Counted from the first letter of the stretch, positions 39,336 through 48,019 are shown. The stretch is DNA of 64,000 nt from Bacillus sp. FJAT-49736 (GCF_018343615.1 NZ_JAGYPI010000001.1:1072960-1136959); one strand, 5' to 3'. Numbers and translations: made by a program. The notes: generated from the letters alone by a model not told the origin.

Positions 39336-40283
39336 ATGGAGAAAATAAAAACGAAGTTCAAAATAGAGGAAGAAGCATTAAGGAACTGGGAGGCAATTGC
39401 CGTACCGGACGTAGAATTGTTTTTCTTTGAAACGATAAAACAAATACAAGAGTTAATGCCACTAGGTACTCTTATTATTCCGAGGCATGAATTTAATAAT
39501 CATAGAAGCTATCAAGCAATGGATATAAATAATAGCTACCAGTTATGGGGTGTATCGAACAGCGGAAATTATGTTTGTGTTCTTCCTCCGGTTTTATTTC
39601 CGACCATTGGCAATGAGAAGAAAAAAGCCATATTAAAAATCCAGAAAAAATTAAACAGAGGATTGATTTATCCATGGACTTTAGTGGAGGAAGTACTAAA
39701 GGAGTTACCACTTTCTAAAGAAGATAAAACGAGGAATCTGATGAAGCCTTACATTTTCGATGTAGATGGGGAGACATGTGTAGCATTTCAAAAGGAAATG
39801 TGGTGCCAGGCACCACAAATTCTCAGATGGAAAATGTTAATGAAGATTGCAGAGTCTTATATAGATGAAATACCGGAAGTAGAGGAAGCATTTTTGAGTC
39901 CGTTTTTAAGAAAATATTCGAATCGTTTTCCGGCCATAAATGGTCCAAATTGCTTTGCTGCCGCTTTAGCTGCTGCAACCGAAGACGTGCAGGCAAGCGA
40001 ATGGATTATCAACCAATGGATACATCCCGATACATTTCTGTTGGGTTTGGAAATGAGAGGGTATAAGGAATTGGAATGTGAATTGGACCAACTGGAACCA
40101 AAGGATATATTAGTCTGGAAAAATCAAAATGCAGCGTTCATCCATGCGTCCTTTCATTTGGGAAAGGGTCTATTTTTCAATAAGGATGGACAAACATTTT
40201 TCAATAGATGGCAGATTATTAGTGAAGCGGACTTATATAGGAGCTGGGGAAGCAAAAATCTTAGTGTTTTCAGATGTAATTAG
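39336..40283 (+). CDS. Hypothetical protein, possibly papain/NlpC-P60-like fold
   Basis: A 315-residue soluble protein (start 39336 after GGGGGAT; ATG 39321 or 39324 are alternatives). The C-terminal third has INGPNCFAAALAAATED (a Cys at the start of a helix), KDILVWKNQNAAF and IHASFHLGKGLFFNKDGQTF (a His in a strand). That Cys-helix/His-strand order is how NlpC/P60 and other papain-like hydrolases look, but this is my reading and not a domain match. The N-terminal 180 residues resemble nothing I know. It stands alone before tandem GNAT genes. Confidence 0.6.
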   Translation: MEKIKTKFKIEEEALRNWEAIAVPDVELFFFETIKQIQELMPLGTLIIPRHEFNNHRSYQAMDINNSYQLWGVSNSGNYVCVLPPVLFPTIGNEKKKAILKIQKKLNRGLIYPWTLVEEVLKELPLSKEDKTRNLMKPYIFDVDGETCVAFQKEMWCQAPQILRWKMLMKIAESYIDEIPEVEEAFLSPFLRKYSNRFPAINGPNCFAAALAAATEDVQASEWIINQWIHPDTFLLGLEMRGYKELECELDQLEPKDILVWKNQNAAFIHASFHLGKGLFFNKDGQTFFNRWQIISEADLYRSWGSKNLSVFRCN

Positions 40284-40357
40284 AGATTGCAAGAGTAGAA
40301 ATAATGGAGGGAGCAGTTTTGTAAAAGCTACCCCTTCAGAAAATCGAGGAAATCAAT

Positions 40358-40855
40358 ATGAATATCACTTTAATAAAAGCAACGGAAATAGATGCACAAG
40401 CAATATTTGATCTCCAGGTGAAGGCTTTTATGCCCCTATTAGAAAAATATAAAGATTATGGCACAAACCCTGCGAATGAAACCGTAGAAAGAGTGCTAAG
40501 CAGAATAAACGATCCAAATGGTAGCTATTACAAAATTATTGGAGACGAGCAGTTGGTAGGAGCTATTCGTGTCCATTGGAAGGTTCAACAAACACAATTA
40601 TGGATAAGTCCTATTTTCATAGACCCAGATTTTCAAGGAAAGGGAATCGCTCAAAAGACGATCCTCTTAATGGAAAAAATGAACCCAGAAGCGATAACTT
40701 GGGAACTATCCACTATTCTGGAAGAGAAACGAAATTGTCATGTATATGAAAAGCTTGGTTTCGAGCTAACGGGAATTTCCAAGAAAATTAATTCCTTGAT
40801 GACTCTAGTAGATTATAAAAAAAGCATGGAGAAAGGTAATACAGATGATCATTAA
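40358..40855 (+). CDS. GNAT acetyltransferase
   Basis: A 165-residue acetyltransferase. ISPIFIDPDFQGKGIAQKTI carries the acetyl-CoA loop Q-G-K-G-I-A, and CHVYEKLGFELTG the C-terminal core. GAGGAAAT precedes the ATG. Its last 11 bases overlap the start of the next GNAT gene, so the two are translationally coupled. Substrate unknown. Confidence 0.85.
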   Translation: MNITLIKATEIDAQAIFDLQVKAFMPLLEKYKDYGTNPANETVERVLSRINDPNGSYYKIIGDEQLVGAIRVHWKVQQTQLWISPIFIDPDFQGKGIAQKTILLMEKMNPEAITWELSTILEEKRNCHVYEKLGFELTGISKKINSLMTLVDYKKSMEKGNTDDH

Positions 40856-41714
40856 AAAAATGCATGAAACGGATATTAGTGTGGTTGCTCATTTTATTGC
40901 ACAAATCAATCAAGAGCCTAACAGCCATATTGGTTATTGTGGTACAGACAAGGAAGAGATTGAAAAGTACTTAATGGAAGAATTAACGGATGTTTCAGCT
41001 TGGGATAGTTTTATTACTGCATGGGAAAATAATAGCTTACTAGGCATAATTGGTTTTGATGCAGACATCGAAAGCAAAAGCATAGAGGTTTGGGGACCAT
41101 TCATAAAGGAAACACACTGGAATATTGCATCTTTAATGTGGAATGAATTGCTAATTCTGCTTCCAGATGAAATCGATAAAGTAAATCTTTTTCCAAATAA
41201 AAAGAACCATCACTGTCTTCAATTTGCAAGTGAACAAAACTTTCAATTCCTAAGCGAGCAAACTATTTTGAAGATAAATAGGCAGGAAAATAATAAGTCT
41301 CCAGTTCTACCAGAATTAACACTGGAATATGATAAAGAATTTTCAACCCTGCATCAGGAAGCATTCCCATCTACCTATTATACTAGCGAGCAAATTTTGG
41401 CACGAAGGAACGAGCATAGAAAAGTATTTATCACAACAGAACAGGGTGAGCTATCAGGTTATATTTATGTGGAGGCGGAACCCGAATTCGGAGAGGCAAG
41501 TATTGAATTTTTTGCCGTGAAAGAGCAATTTAGGGGAAAGGGAATTGGAGGTAAATTATTAACTACCGCATTACAGTGGTTATTCCGATTCGAAACAATT
41601 AACTCTGTTACGCTATGTGTCAATTCTAAGAATGAAAAAGCGATCCGTTTATATGAAAAGGTTGGTTTTGAGGTAATGCATGAATTATGTTTTTTTAGTA
41701 AAAAAATGAATTAG
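40845..41714 (+). CDS. GNAT acetyltransferase, two-domain
   Basis: A 289-residue protein. The C-terminal half is a full GNAT (IEFFAVKEQFRGKGIGGKLL with loop R-G-K-G-I-G, then VNSKNEKAIRLYEKVGFEVM). The N-terminal 145 residues look like a degenerate GNAT (MIIKKMHETDISVVAHFIAQ, VWGPFIKETHWNIASLMWNE) lacking the acetyl-CoA loop, as in tandem-GNAT proteins such as those of the mycothiol synthase type. It overlaps the preceding GNAT by 11 bases. Substrate unknown. Confidence 0.83.
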   Translation: MIIKKMHETDISVVAHFIAQINQEPNSHIGYCGTDKEEIEKYLMEELTDVSAWDSFITAWENNSLLGIIGFDADIESKSIEVWGPFIKETHWNIASLMWNELLILLPDEIDKVNLFPNKKNHHCLQFASEQNFQFLSEQTILKINRQENNKSPVLPELTLEYDKEFSTLHQEAFPSTYYTSEQILARRNEHRKVFITTEQGELSGYIYVEAEPEFGEASIEFFAVKEQFRGKGIGGKLLTTALQWLFRFETINSVTLCVNSKNEKAIRLYEKVGFEVMHELCFFSKKMN

Positions 41715-41803
41715 GAATTAACCATATTTCAATCGGAAAATTGCTTGAAGCTTCAAATTCCTATAATATTAGAACTATTAAATTGGAGAATGGAGAACTG
41801 AAC

Positions 41804-42184
41804 ATGATCAATAAAATTGGACAAATAATGCTATATGTAAATGATCAAGAGGAGTCAGTGAAGTTTTGGACAGAGAAAGCTGGATTTACACTAATTGCGG
41901 AACAAGATAATGGGCAAGGATTCAAATGGTTTGAAATTGCCCCCACGAAAGATTCGCAGACAACTATCATCCTTCATAATAAGCAGTTGGTAGCGGAAAT
42001 GTCTCCGGAATTAAATTTAGGAACACCGTCCTTGATGTTTTTCTCAGAAGATTTGGAGGCATTGTATAAAGATTTCACAGATAAGAATATTACGGTTGGA
42101 GAAATGGTTCAAATGCCATCCGGAAAAGTGTTCAACTTTGCGGACAATGAAGGAAATTATTTTGCGGTTTTGGAAAACAAATAA
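41804..42184 (+). CDS. VOC (glyoxalase/bleomycin-resistance-like) protein
   Basis: A 126-residue VOC-fold protein. KIGQIMLYVNDQEESVKFWT followed by EKAGFTLI is the N-terminal beta-alpha-beta module, and GKVFNFADNEGNYFAVLE the end with the metal-ligand glutamate position. The first ligand position (usually His) is a Gln, so metal binding may be altered. I start at ATG 41804 with GGAGAACTG ahead; 21 upstream open codons are unlike the family. Role unknown. Confidence 0.83.
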   Translation: MINKIGQIMLYVNDQEESVKFWTEKAGFTLIAEQDNGQGFKWFEIAPTKDSQTTIILHNKQLVAEMSPELNLGTPSLMFFSEDLEALYKDFTDKNITVGEMVQMPSGKVFNFADNEGNYFAVLENK

Positions 42185-42193
42185 AAAAGCTAA

Positions 42194-42225
42194 GCCTCGC
42201 ATTTTGGATCAGCGGGGTTTTTATT
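42194..42225 (+). terminator. Rho-independent terminator
   Basis: CCTCGC pairs with GCGGGG (one wobble), followed by TTTTTATT. It overlaps the upstream region of the Nudix gene. Confidence 0.6.
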
Positions 42226-42242
42226 ATGAAGGGGTGTAAGCT

Positions 42243-42680
42243 TTGTATCCGCGGGCAAATACATTAGGAATATTGATACATAACAATCAAATTCTTTTAG
42301 AAGAACAATATGGAATACATTCGAGGGGAACAGGTACCTTTTATCGCCCGATTGGCGGGACCATCGAACTTGGCGAAAGGTCAGAAGAAGCACTGGTTAG
42401 GGAATATAAAGAAGAGATACAAGCAGATATTTTCGTTATCCAATATTTAACATGCATTGAAAATATCTATAAAATAGAGGAGAATATTGGGCACGAAATA
42501 ACGCAAATACATTTAGTCGAATTTAAGGATAAAGGTTTGTATGAAAGAGATTCCTTCCTGGTAACGGAAGGAGATAAAATAACGAAAGCCGTTTGGATTT
42601 CAATAAAGGATGTTCTGAATAGCGATATGATAGTATACCCAAATGGATTGCAGGAATTGTTAGAGGAAGTAATTTTTTGA
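42243..42680 (+). CDS. Nudix hydrolase
   Basis: A 145-residue pyrophosphohydrolase. The Nudix box GGTIELGERSEEALVREYKE followed by E (residues 38-58) is complete (G-x5-E-x7-R-E-x-x-E-E). The start is TTG with AAGGGGTG ahead. It acts on a nucleoside-diphosphate-linked compound; the exact substrate cannot be told. It stands 16 bases after a terminator and so has its own promoter or reads through. Confidence 0.87.
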   Translation: MYPRANTLGILIHNNQILLEEQYGIHSRGTGTFYRPIGGTIELGERSEEALVREYKEEIQADIFVIQYLTCIENIYKIEENIGHEITQIHLVEFKDKGLYERDSFLVTEGDKITKAVWISIKDVLNSDMIVYPNGLQELLEEVIF

Positions 42681-42766
42681 CCTATTCAGGACCATTTACT
42701 TGAATATGTTTTTGTTATAGACCTAAAATAATGTAGTTGAGACTACATAATAAGGAGTTGTTTTCG

Positions 42767-43489
42767 TTGGCACAATCATTAAATGGGAAAGTGGCATTTG
42801 TTACAGGTGCTGGTAAAGGTATTGGCCGGGCGGTCGCGGCAGCATTAGCCAAGGAAGGAGTAAATGTCGGACTGTTGGCTCGTACGGAAGAGACACTGAA
42901 AGAAGTTGCAGCTGAGCTGACGACATTAGGTGTAAAAACTGCCTATTCAACAGTAGATGTATCCTCCAAAGAACAAGTGGATAAAGCAATCAAGGCGCTA
43001 ACAGATGAGCTTGGCACAGCAGATATTTTAATTAATAATGCTGGAATTGGAAGTTTTGCATCGTTACTAGATATGGATCCGGAAGAATGGAAGAGAATCA
43101 TTGATGTGAATTTAATGGGAACATATTATGTAACACGTGCCGTGCTTCCTCAGCTTATTGAAAAAAATGGGGGAGACATTATTAATATTTCTTCCACCAA
43201 CGGCTTAAATGGAGCAGCTACTTCTAGCGCATACAGTGCATCAAAATTTGGAGTAATTGGTCTAACTGAATCGTTAGCTCAGGAAGTACGCCGTAACAAT
43301 ATTCGTGTAACAGCCTTAACACCAAGCACAGTAGTTACAGAGCTTGCCAAAGAAAGTAATTTAATTACGAAAAATGAAGAGAAGTATATTCATCCAGAGG
43401 ATATTGCAGAATTCATTGTCTCTCAATTAAAGTTAAATCCGCGTGTTTATGTAAAAACAGCAAGCTTATTAGGGACAAATCCATATTAA
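42767..43489 (+). CDS. Short-chain dehydrogenase/reductase (FabG-like)
   Basis: A 240-residue NAD(P)-dependent oxidoreductase. TGAGKGIGRAV is the nucleotide loop, NNAGIG the structural motif, and the triad is S (NISSTNG), Y and K (YSASKFG). The start is TTG 42767, 7 bases after AAGGAG. It resembles 3-ketoacyl reductases but lacks fatty-acid genes nearby, so the substrate is open. It is monocistronic. Confidence 0.9.
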   Translation: MAQSLNGKVAFVTGAGKGIGRAVAAALAKEGVNVGLLARTEETLKEVAAELTTLGVKTAYSTVDVSSKEQVDKAIKALTDELGTADILINNAGIGSFASLLDMDPEEWKRIIDVNLMGTYYVTRAVLPQLIEKNGGDIINISSTNGLNGAATSSAYSASKFGVIGLTESLAQEVRRNNIRVTALTPSTVVTELAKESNLITKNEEKYIHPEDIAEFIVSQLKLNPRVYVKTASLLGTNPY

Positions 43490-43627
43490 TCGAATGTAAA
43501 TGAAAATGAGCGAAAATAATAATAACGGGTTCGGTTGATTGGGAGAAAACTGCTATTAACTATGTGAACCAACAAGCTAATTAACATATATTTCAACAGT
43601 AATTTGGTAATAAAAATGGAAAGTAAA

Positions 43628-43656
43628 AACGCTCAGATTTTTCTGAGCGTTTTTTG
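43628..43656. terminator. Bidirectional terminator
   Basis: AACGCTCAG and CTGAGCGTT pair perfectly, with T-run TTTTTT on the plus side. It overlaps the stop of the minus-strand membrane gene. Confidence 0.8.
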
Positions 43657-44130
43657 ATACTTTTTACCGAAATAAACTAAGAGAAGCGAGAGAAAAACAG
43701 AGGAGGTCAAAAACATACAGTATGTGTTTGCATTAAAATATTGCTTGTTAACGTGTATGGACATAAAAGAAGTGATGCTATCAATATACTGCCAGTCTAT
43801 AAAACCAAAATCTTTTTTGTATGTTTCTGCTAAAACATTTTTATATCTTAGAAATGAACTCCTTTGATAAAGAATTGAAATCACCAAGTGAATGAAGGTA
43901 GCTAGAATTCCAACTAATAATACAACAGGCTTAGTATTATGATAATTAAAAATTTTTGTCCATAAATATACTAGACAGCAAAACATAATAACAATAATAC
44001 CCAATAATAAAAATGCTGGGTTCCCATTCCCTGATGTTTTACCAGGTTCGGGATTCATTAAATTACATAACCAAAATATCGGTATCACAATGATGATTAT
44101 TCCTATTACGAAAAATATTTTTCTTTTTAT
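43633..44130 (-). CDS. Hypothetical membrane protein with an apparent ATA start
   Basis: A membrane protein with helices near residues 5-22, 38-58, 70-90 and 138-156, counting from 44130. GGAGGTGG lies 7 bases before an ATA codon at 44130 that opens IKRKIFFVIGIIIIVIPIFW, a perfect basic-then-hydrophobic N-terminus. The first conventional start, GTG 44088, falls in the middle of that helix and has no ribosome site. Either ATA initiates, or an ATG was lost by mutation. Function unknown. Confidence 0.55.
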   Translation of the reverse strand: MKRKIFFVIGIIIIVIPIFWLCNLMNPEPGKTSGNGNPAFLLLGIIVIMFCCLVYLWTKIFNYHNTKPVVLLVGILATFIHLVISILYQRSSFLRYKNVLAETYKKDFGFIDWQYIDSITSFMSIHVNKQYFNANTYCMFLTSSVFLSLLLVYFGKKYQKTLRKI

Positions 44131-44310
44131 AAAAAGCCACCTCCATATCCCTTTATTCGTCTAGCCTACTTCGTTTCAGAACATCATTACATATTTTATA
44201 AATATTTTAACACGAATTCTCCAATTCCATTTTAAAAATAAGGTCGCTTGATATAGGGAACTACCTTAGATAACCCAATCCACAATAGTTTTAGCATGGG
44301 TTTTAACAAC

Positions 44311-44330
44311 ACCGCATAAATTTATGCGGT
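44311..44330. repeat. Perfect 20-bp palindrome
   Basis: ACCGCATAAATTTATGCGGT reads the same on both strands. It lies in a gene-free stretch (44131-44504) and is neither followed by a T-run nor near a promoter. Confidence 0.6.
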
Positions 44331-44405
44331 GGCATCAATTTGTATGCGTATTGAAGTATTAATTATTATGTTAAATTCGTTTAATTGTTGTTATAGCAAC
44401 AAAAA

Positions 44406-44439
44406 GGGGGACACCAATTCATATACGAATTGTGTCCCC
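44406..44439. repeat. Inverted repeat of the GGGGACAC type
   Basis: GGGGACACCAATTC and GAATTGTGTCCCC form a stem with one bulge. Hairpins with GGGGACAC arms recur in Bacillaceae intergenic DNA. It may serve as a terminator for the minus-strand gene ending at 44505. Confidence 0.55.
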
Positions 44440-44504
44440 AATTAAGTTGTTAATTAACATTCTTTCCCAATACCCGAACCCGTTAAAATAATAATCGCTC
44501 GTTT

Positions 44505-45191
44505 TTATTTTGGAACAATATCCATTAGCTTACTGCCAATGAATGGATCCTTTTTATTTCCTCTCCCAAGGAATCCAATGCTTCGTGCAATGAGAAATTG
44601 AGCGGAATAATAAGTTATCATGATGAGGACATCGGAATACGATATTGGATTTACAAACTTGTTCCAGGACAGAATGGAATCTGAGATCACAAATAGTATA
44701 CTTCCCATTATAGCGAGTGGATTTCCAGTCATAATAGCCAACCAAGCCATGAAAGAAATGACGATAATATAAATGATGACTGGGATGATTAACGCATTAT
44801 TTCCGTCTTGTATACAAGCCATAATAATTTTCCTACCTATAATGAAGGCATAGGCAGCAAGTGGTAGGATGGCTGCAAAACGCAGTGCAGAATATCTCCA
44901 CTTGCGAAGGAAGGCGGCAATGTAAAAAAGATGGCCGATAAGAAAGGCAGTTAGGCCAATAATAAACCAATAAATCAAACCATCACCAAGCATACAACAA
45001 AATAAACCGAGAAGGAGAATCCAAAAAGTTTTTGTTTTTTTTGCTGGAATCTGTAGATATCCGTACCAGATAATTAACCACATAGGTATCAGCTTGAAGA
45101 GAATTTTAACAAGAAGGGGTTGCTCAGGAATAACAAAGATATACAGTAAACCTGTTATTAGGATGCAAATAGGCAATACAATTTTTTTCAT
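44505..45191 (-). CDS. YhhN family membrane protein (lysoplasmalogenase-like)
   Basis: A 228-residue protein with eight helices, matching YhhN/TMEM86. Family marks are KLIPMWLIIWYGYLQ (K..P), LGLFCCMLGDGLIYW (helix with GD), IGHLFYIAAFLR and ILFVISDSILSWNKFV (the F.(I/V)SD motif), followed by YYSAQFLIARS. The animal relative hydrolyses lysoplasmalogens; the bacterial role is unproven. The start is ATG 45191 with GAGGAATT ahead. It is monocistronic. Confidence 0.87.
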   Translation of the reverse strand: MKKIVLPICILITGLLYIFVIPEQPLLVKILFKLIPMWLIIWYGYLQIPAKKTKTFWILLLGLFCCMLGDGLIYWFIIGLTAFLIGHLFYIAAFLRKWRYSALRFAAILPLAAYAFIIGRKIIMACIQDGNNALIIPVIIYIIVISFMAWLAIMTGNPLAIMGSILFVISDSILSWNKFVNPISYSDVLIMITYYSAQFLIARSIGFLGRGNKKDPFIGSKLMDIVPK

Positions 45192-45379
45192 CGGCAATTC
45201 CTCTTTTACTTTTAAAATTGATTGATAATTCTTGATATTATATTATCATACAGCCATGATTATGGATGTATTTTTGAAGATGTTTATTTTGTTTATAGTG
45301 GAGGAAGGAATTGTCTTCTTGAATGGAGTATTTTAAGTTGGTTCTTACAATGTATGTGTTAGTTATCATAAACCAATTG

Positions 45380-45510
45380 AAAATAATGCCGGACACCAGT
45401 TCCGTTTTCTGTGTCAAAATGGTTTAAATTTGTATGTTTGAGGACAAAGGTCCGTTATTTTGAAAAAACAATTATTCTTGTGTATTTTTTCCTATTTAAC
45501 GGAACCTGTG
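45380..45510. repeat. Degenerate CGGAAC/GTTCCG repeats flanking an IS3 element, left side
   Basis: TTCCGTT, GGTCCGTTATTT and TTTAACGGAACCTGTGG recur here. Related words (ATAACGGAACCTCAGTCCTC) occur on the other side at 47004-47024. The IS3 element seems to have split a cluster of these short repeats. Confidence 0.5.
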
Positions 45511-45686
45511 GAGCTCTGTCAAGAAAGTGGACACCTAAATAGCGAAATATAGTGCTTGGCTTGTCTTAACTTTTTCAAATTATAGATGATACCGTGGAAG
45601 CGTCAAGCCCAAACCGCTTGACCCTTCCACGGTATCATCTGGCTAGTCGCTAAGTTAAGACAAGCCACCAAACTGCCTATCACTAA

Positions 45687-46520
45687 TTAGGCAGAAATCT
45701 CCTTATAATATTTTTGCGCATATCCAACAGGAGATAAATATCCTATAGATCCATGTATTCTTTTACGGTTGTAAAAAAACTCAATATAACGGTAAATTTC
45801 AGTGTATGCTTGTTCCTTTGTTTGGAACTTTCGACTTTGAATTAATTCTTTTTTTAGAAGACTAAAAAATGCTTCTGCACAGGCATTGTCATAACAATTT
45901 CCTGTTCGACTCATACTAGCTTCCATTCGGTACTCCAGAAGTTGATCACGATAGTCTTTGGATGCATACTGAGTTCCACGATCCGAATGATGAAGCAAGC
46001 CTTCGGCTGGTTTTTTTGATTCATAAGCGTCCTTCAATGCGTCCATTACTAACTGGGTCTCCATGTGTCCGTAAAGACGCCAACCAACAATTTCACGTGT
46101 AAACAAATCAAGAATACTAGCTAAATATAAGCGACCTTCCCGACAGGGAATATAGGTAATATCGGCAACCCACACCTTGTTTGGGGCGGAAGCAGTAAAG
46201 TTCTGATTCAATTTATTTGAGGCGATAGGATAATCATGATTCGAATTAGTCGTAGTTACCTTGAATATCTTAGAGACACATGATCGTAGCCCTAATTCTT
46301 GCATGTACTTGCTAACAGTACGCTCATTGATAGTGTAATCCTCATCCTGTAGGAGCTTTGTGATTTTAGGGCTGCCATATATTTTATCTGAATCATGATA
46401 ATGAAAAACAATACGATCTTTAACTTTATTCCTTCGCATTTCTTGTTGGCTCGGCTCATGATTCCTCCACTTGAAATAACCGCTCGGAGACACCTCTAAA
46501 ACTTTACACATCTTCGTCAC
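45687..46520 (-). CDS. IS3 transposase OrfB (element 2)
   Basis: A catalytic subunit with the DDE core intact: WVADITYIPCREG (D), LHHSDRGTQYAS (D) and NACAEAFFSLLKKEL (E), and the end FYNRKRIHGSIGYLSP. It begins with an HTH_21-like stretch (DKIYGSPKITKLLQDEDYTI). The frame is open upstream of GTG 46520 to the overlap with orfA, which supports synthesis as an OrfAB fusion by -1 frameshifting. It may be active. Confidence 0.92.
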   Translation of the reverse strand: MTKMCKVLEVSPSGYFKWRNHEPSQQEMRRNKVKDRIVFHYHDSDKIYGSPKITKLLQDEDYTINERTVSKYMQELGLRSCVSKIFKVTTTNSNHDYPIASNKLNQNFTASAPNKVWVADITYIPCREGRLYLASILDLFTREIVGWRLYGHMETQLVMDALKDAYESKKPAEGLLHHSDRGTQYASKDYRDQLLEYRMEASMSRTGNCYDNACAEAFFSLLKKELIQSRKFQTKEQAYTEIYRYIEFFYNRKRIHGSIGYLSPVGYAQKYYKEISA

Positions 46521-46558
46521 CGAAAACTCCGAACGATGGTTTTCAATGAATTCAAACC

Positions 46559-46882
46559 TTATGGTTTTGGACTGCTGAAGATGTGCACCGCCTTTTTTAA
46601 AATAGCTAGTTCTTCTTCGGTATTAGCTAATTTCCTATCTTTTTCTTTTAATTCACGTTCTTTATCTCGGAGCTGTTGTTCTAACTTGTTTAGACGTTCT
46701 TCAATTGCAATAGGTTCATTTTCAAATACTCTATATTTTGTCATCCAGTCATGAAGACAGCTTAGTGGAATCTTCAATTCATCAGCAATATCTGACATTG
46801 TCTTCTTTTTCTGTTGCTCTTGTGCAAACTTGACTGTTTCACGTTTAAATTCATCACTATATCTTTGACGTTGTTCACCCAT
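46559..46882 (-). CDS. IS3 transposase OrfA (element 2)
   Basis: A 107-residue helix-turn-helix subunit (MSDIADELKIPLSCLHDWMT) with a long coiled coil (RLNKLEQQLRDKERELKEKD). I start at MGEQRQRYSDEFKRETVKFA, ATG 46882, after AGGAGGG; the frame is open further up but unlike the family. The slippery heptamer A AAA AAG, read on the minus strand, lies at 46592-46598; after a -1 slip the frame runs into orfB without a stop. Confidence 0.9.
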   Translation of the reverse strand: MGEQRQRYSDEFKRETVKFAQEQQKKKTMSDIADELKIPLSCLHDWMTKYRVFENEPIAIEERLNKLEQQLRDKERELKEKDRKLANTEEELAILKKAVHIFSSPKP

Positions 46883-47003
46883 GGAAACCCTCCTAATTAT
46901 TATCATCATATCCAAATATGACTTTCGTTAAAGGGGTGTCCACTTTTTATTCTAGTTTCACTGTGTCCTCTTAACCTGTAAAATAGGTTGAATTTATACA
47001 AAT

Positions 47004-47035
47004 AACGGAACCTCAGTCCTCTTAAGAGGTAAAAA
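47004..47035. repeat. CGGAAC repeat remnant, right side of IS3 element 2
   Basis: ATAACGGAACCTCAGTCCTC with the palindrome CCTCTTAAGAGG. It pairs with the left-side cluster at 45380-45510 and may end the flagellin transcript. Confidence 0.45.
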
Positions 47036-47057
47036 ATTGATGTAAGTTTGTTCCTAA

Positions 47058-47906
47058 TTATTTCACCTTTAAAAGCTGCAAAATCATGCTTTGCTGTTGG
47101 TTTGCTTGGGCCATCATACTCATCGCCACTTGTGCAAGAATGGATTGCTTTGTAAATTCCATAATTTCTTTTGCCATATCTGCATCTCGGATTCGGGATT
47201 CCGCTGCGGTTAAATTCTCTGCGGTGTTTTCTAAGTTGTTGATGGTGTGTTCAAGTCGATTATGATAAGCACCTAGCCTTGAACGTTGGGAGGAAACTAT
47301 TTTGATAGAATTATCGATTTTTTCTATTGCGTTTGAAGCACTTTCACTTGTTGATAGATCAAGTGTTCCTTTTGTCGTATAACCTGTTCCGGATCCAGTT
47401 AATCCAATTGCAGCTGCCCTCATATCCGCCATTTCAATGGTCATCGATTGCCCAGCATTTGCACCAATCTGTATAGAAAAGGATTTTTTAGAGCCGTCGA
47501 GTAGCTTCATAGTATTATAATCTGTGTCTTTGCCAATACGGGTTATTTCCTCTGTAAGCTGATCGATTTCCTGTTGGATAGCATCAAGATCTTCGGCATT
47601 ATACGTTCCATTTGCTGCTTGAACAGAAAGCTCTCGCATTCGCTGAAGGATGGCATGTGTTTCATTCAATGCTCCTTCCGCTGTTTGAATCATGGAAACG
47701 GCATCTTGGGCATTTCTGGAAGCTTGATTTAATCCGCGTATTTGTGCTCGCATTTTTTCTGAAATTGCTAGTCCTGCTGGATCATCTGCGGCACGATTAA
47801 TTCTCAATCCGGAGGATAATCTTTCCATCGCTCGACTTTGTCCAAGCAGAGCTCGATTATACATTCGAAATGCATTCATAGCTGCAATATTATGGTTAAT
47901 GATCAT
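47058..47906 (-). CDS. Flagellin
   Basis: A 282-residue flagellar filament subunit, exported by the flagellar type III system. The conserved N-terminal D0/D1 helices (MIINHNIAAMNAFRMYNRAL, RLSSGLRINRAADDPAGLAI) and C-terminal D1/D0 helices (ENLTAAESRIRDADMAKEIM to QQQSMILQLLKVK) are complete; the variable domain is very short. The ATG has no Shine-Dalgarno of its own and overlaps (ATGA) the stop of a 22-codon upstream frame. A sigma-D-type promoter lies about 115-140 bp upstream. No other flagellar genes are near, so it is an orphan flagellin locus. Confidence 0.93.
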   Translation of the reverse strand: MIINHNIAAMNAFRMYNRALLGQSRAMERLSSGLRINRAADDPAGLAISEKMRAQIRGLNQASRNAQDAVSMIQTAEGALNETHAILQRMRELSVQAANGTYNAEDLDAIQQEIDQLTEEITRIGKDTDYNTMKLLDGSKKSFSIQIGANAGQSMTIEMADMRAAAIGLTGSGTGYTTKGTLDLSTSESASNAIEKIDNSIKIVSSQRSRLGAYHNRLEHTINNLENTAENLTAAESRIRDADMAKEIMEFTKQSILAQVAMSMMAQANQQQSMILQLLKVK

Positions 47907-47971
47907 CTCATGTCATTCATTGTCAGATGGTTCTTTTGTAATGAATTAATTTCGATTAAAGTAAGTTCCAT
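47903..47971 (-). CDS. Possible flagellin leader peptide, 22 residues
   Basis: A short frame, MELTLIEINSLQKNHLTMND plus MR, ends in TGA that overlaps the flagellin ATG by one base each way (ATGA). AAGGAGGG lies 16 bases before its ATG, further than usual. It could provide translational coupling for flagellin, which lacks its own ribosome site. Confidence 0.4.
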   Translation of the reverse strand: MELTLIEINSLQKNHLTMNDMR

Positions 47972-48019
47972 CTCGACTCAGGAATTTCCCTCCTTTATCA
48001 AATATTGGTATCTCTTTTT

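Larger units (their letters stand above)
45517..46952 (-). mobile_element. Second IS3-family element (about 1436 bp)
   Basis: The ends share AAAGTGGACACC, 7 bases in from each tip, with the ends TGTCAAG (45517) and ATTCT (46952). It contains orfA and orfB on the minus strand linked by a slippery site. It is a different IS3 lineage from the element at 29759. The target duplication is not clear. Confidence 0.88.
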
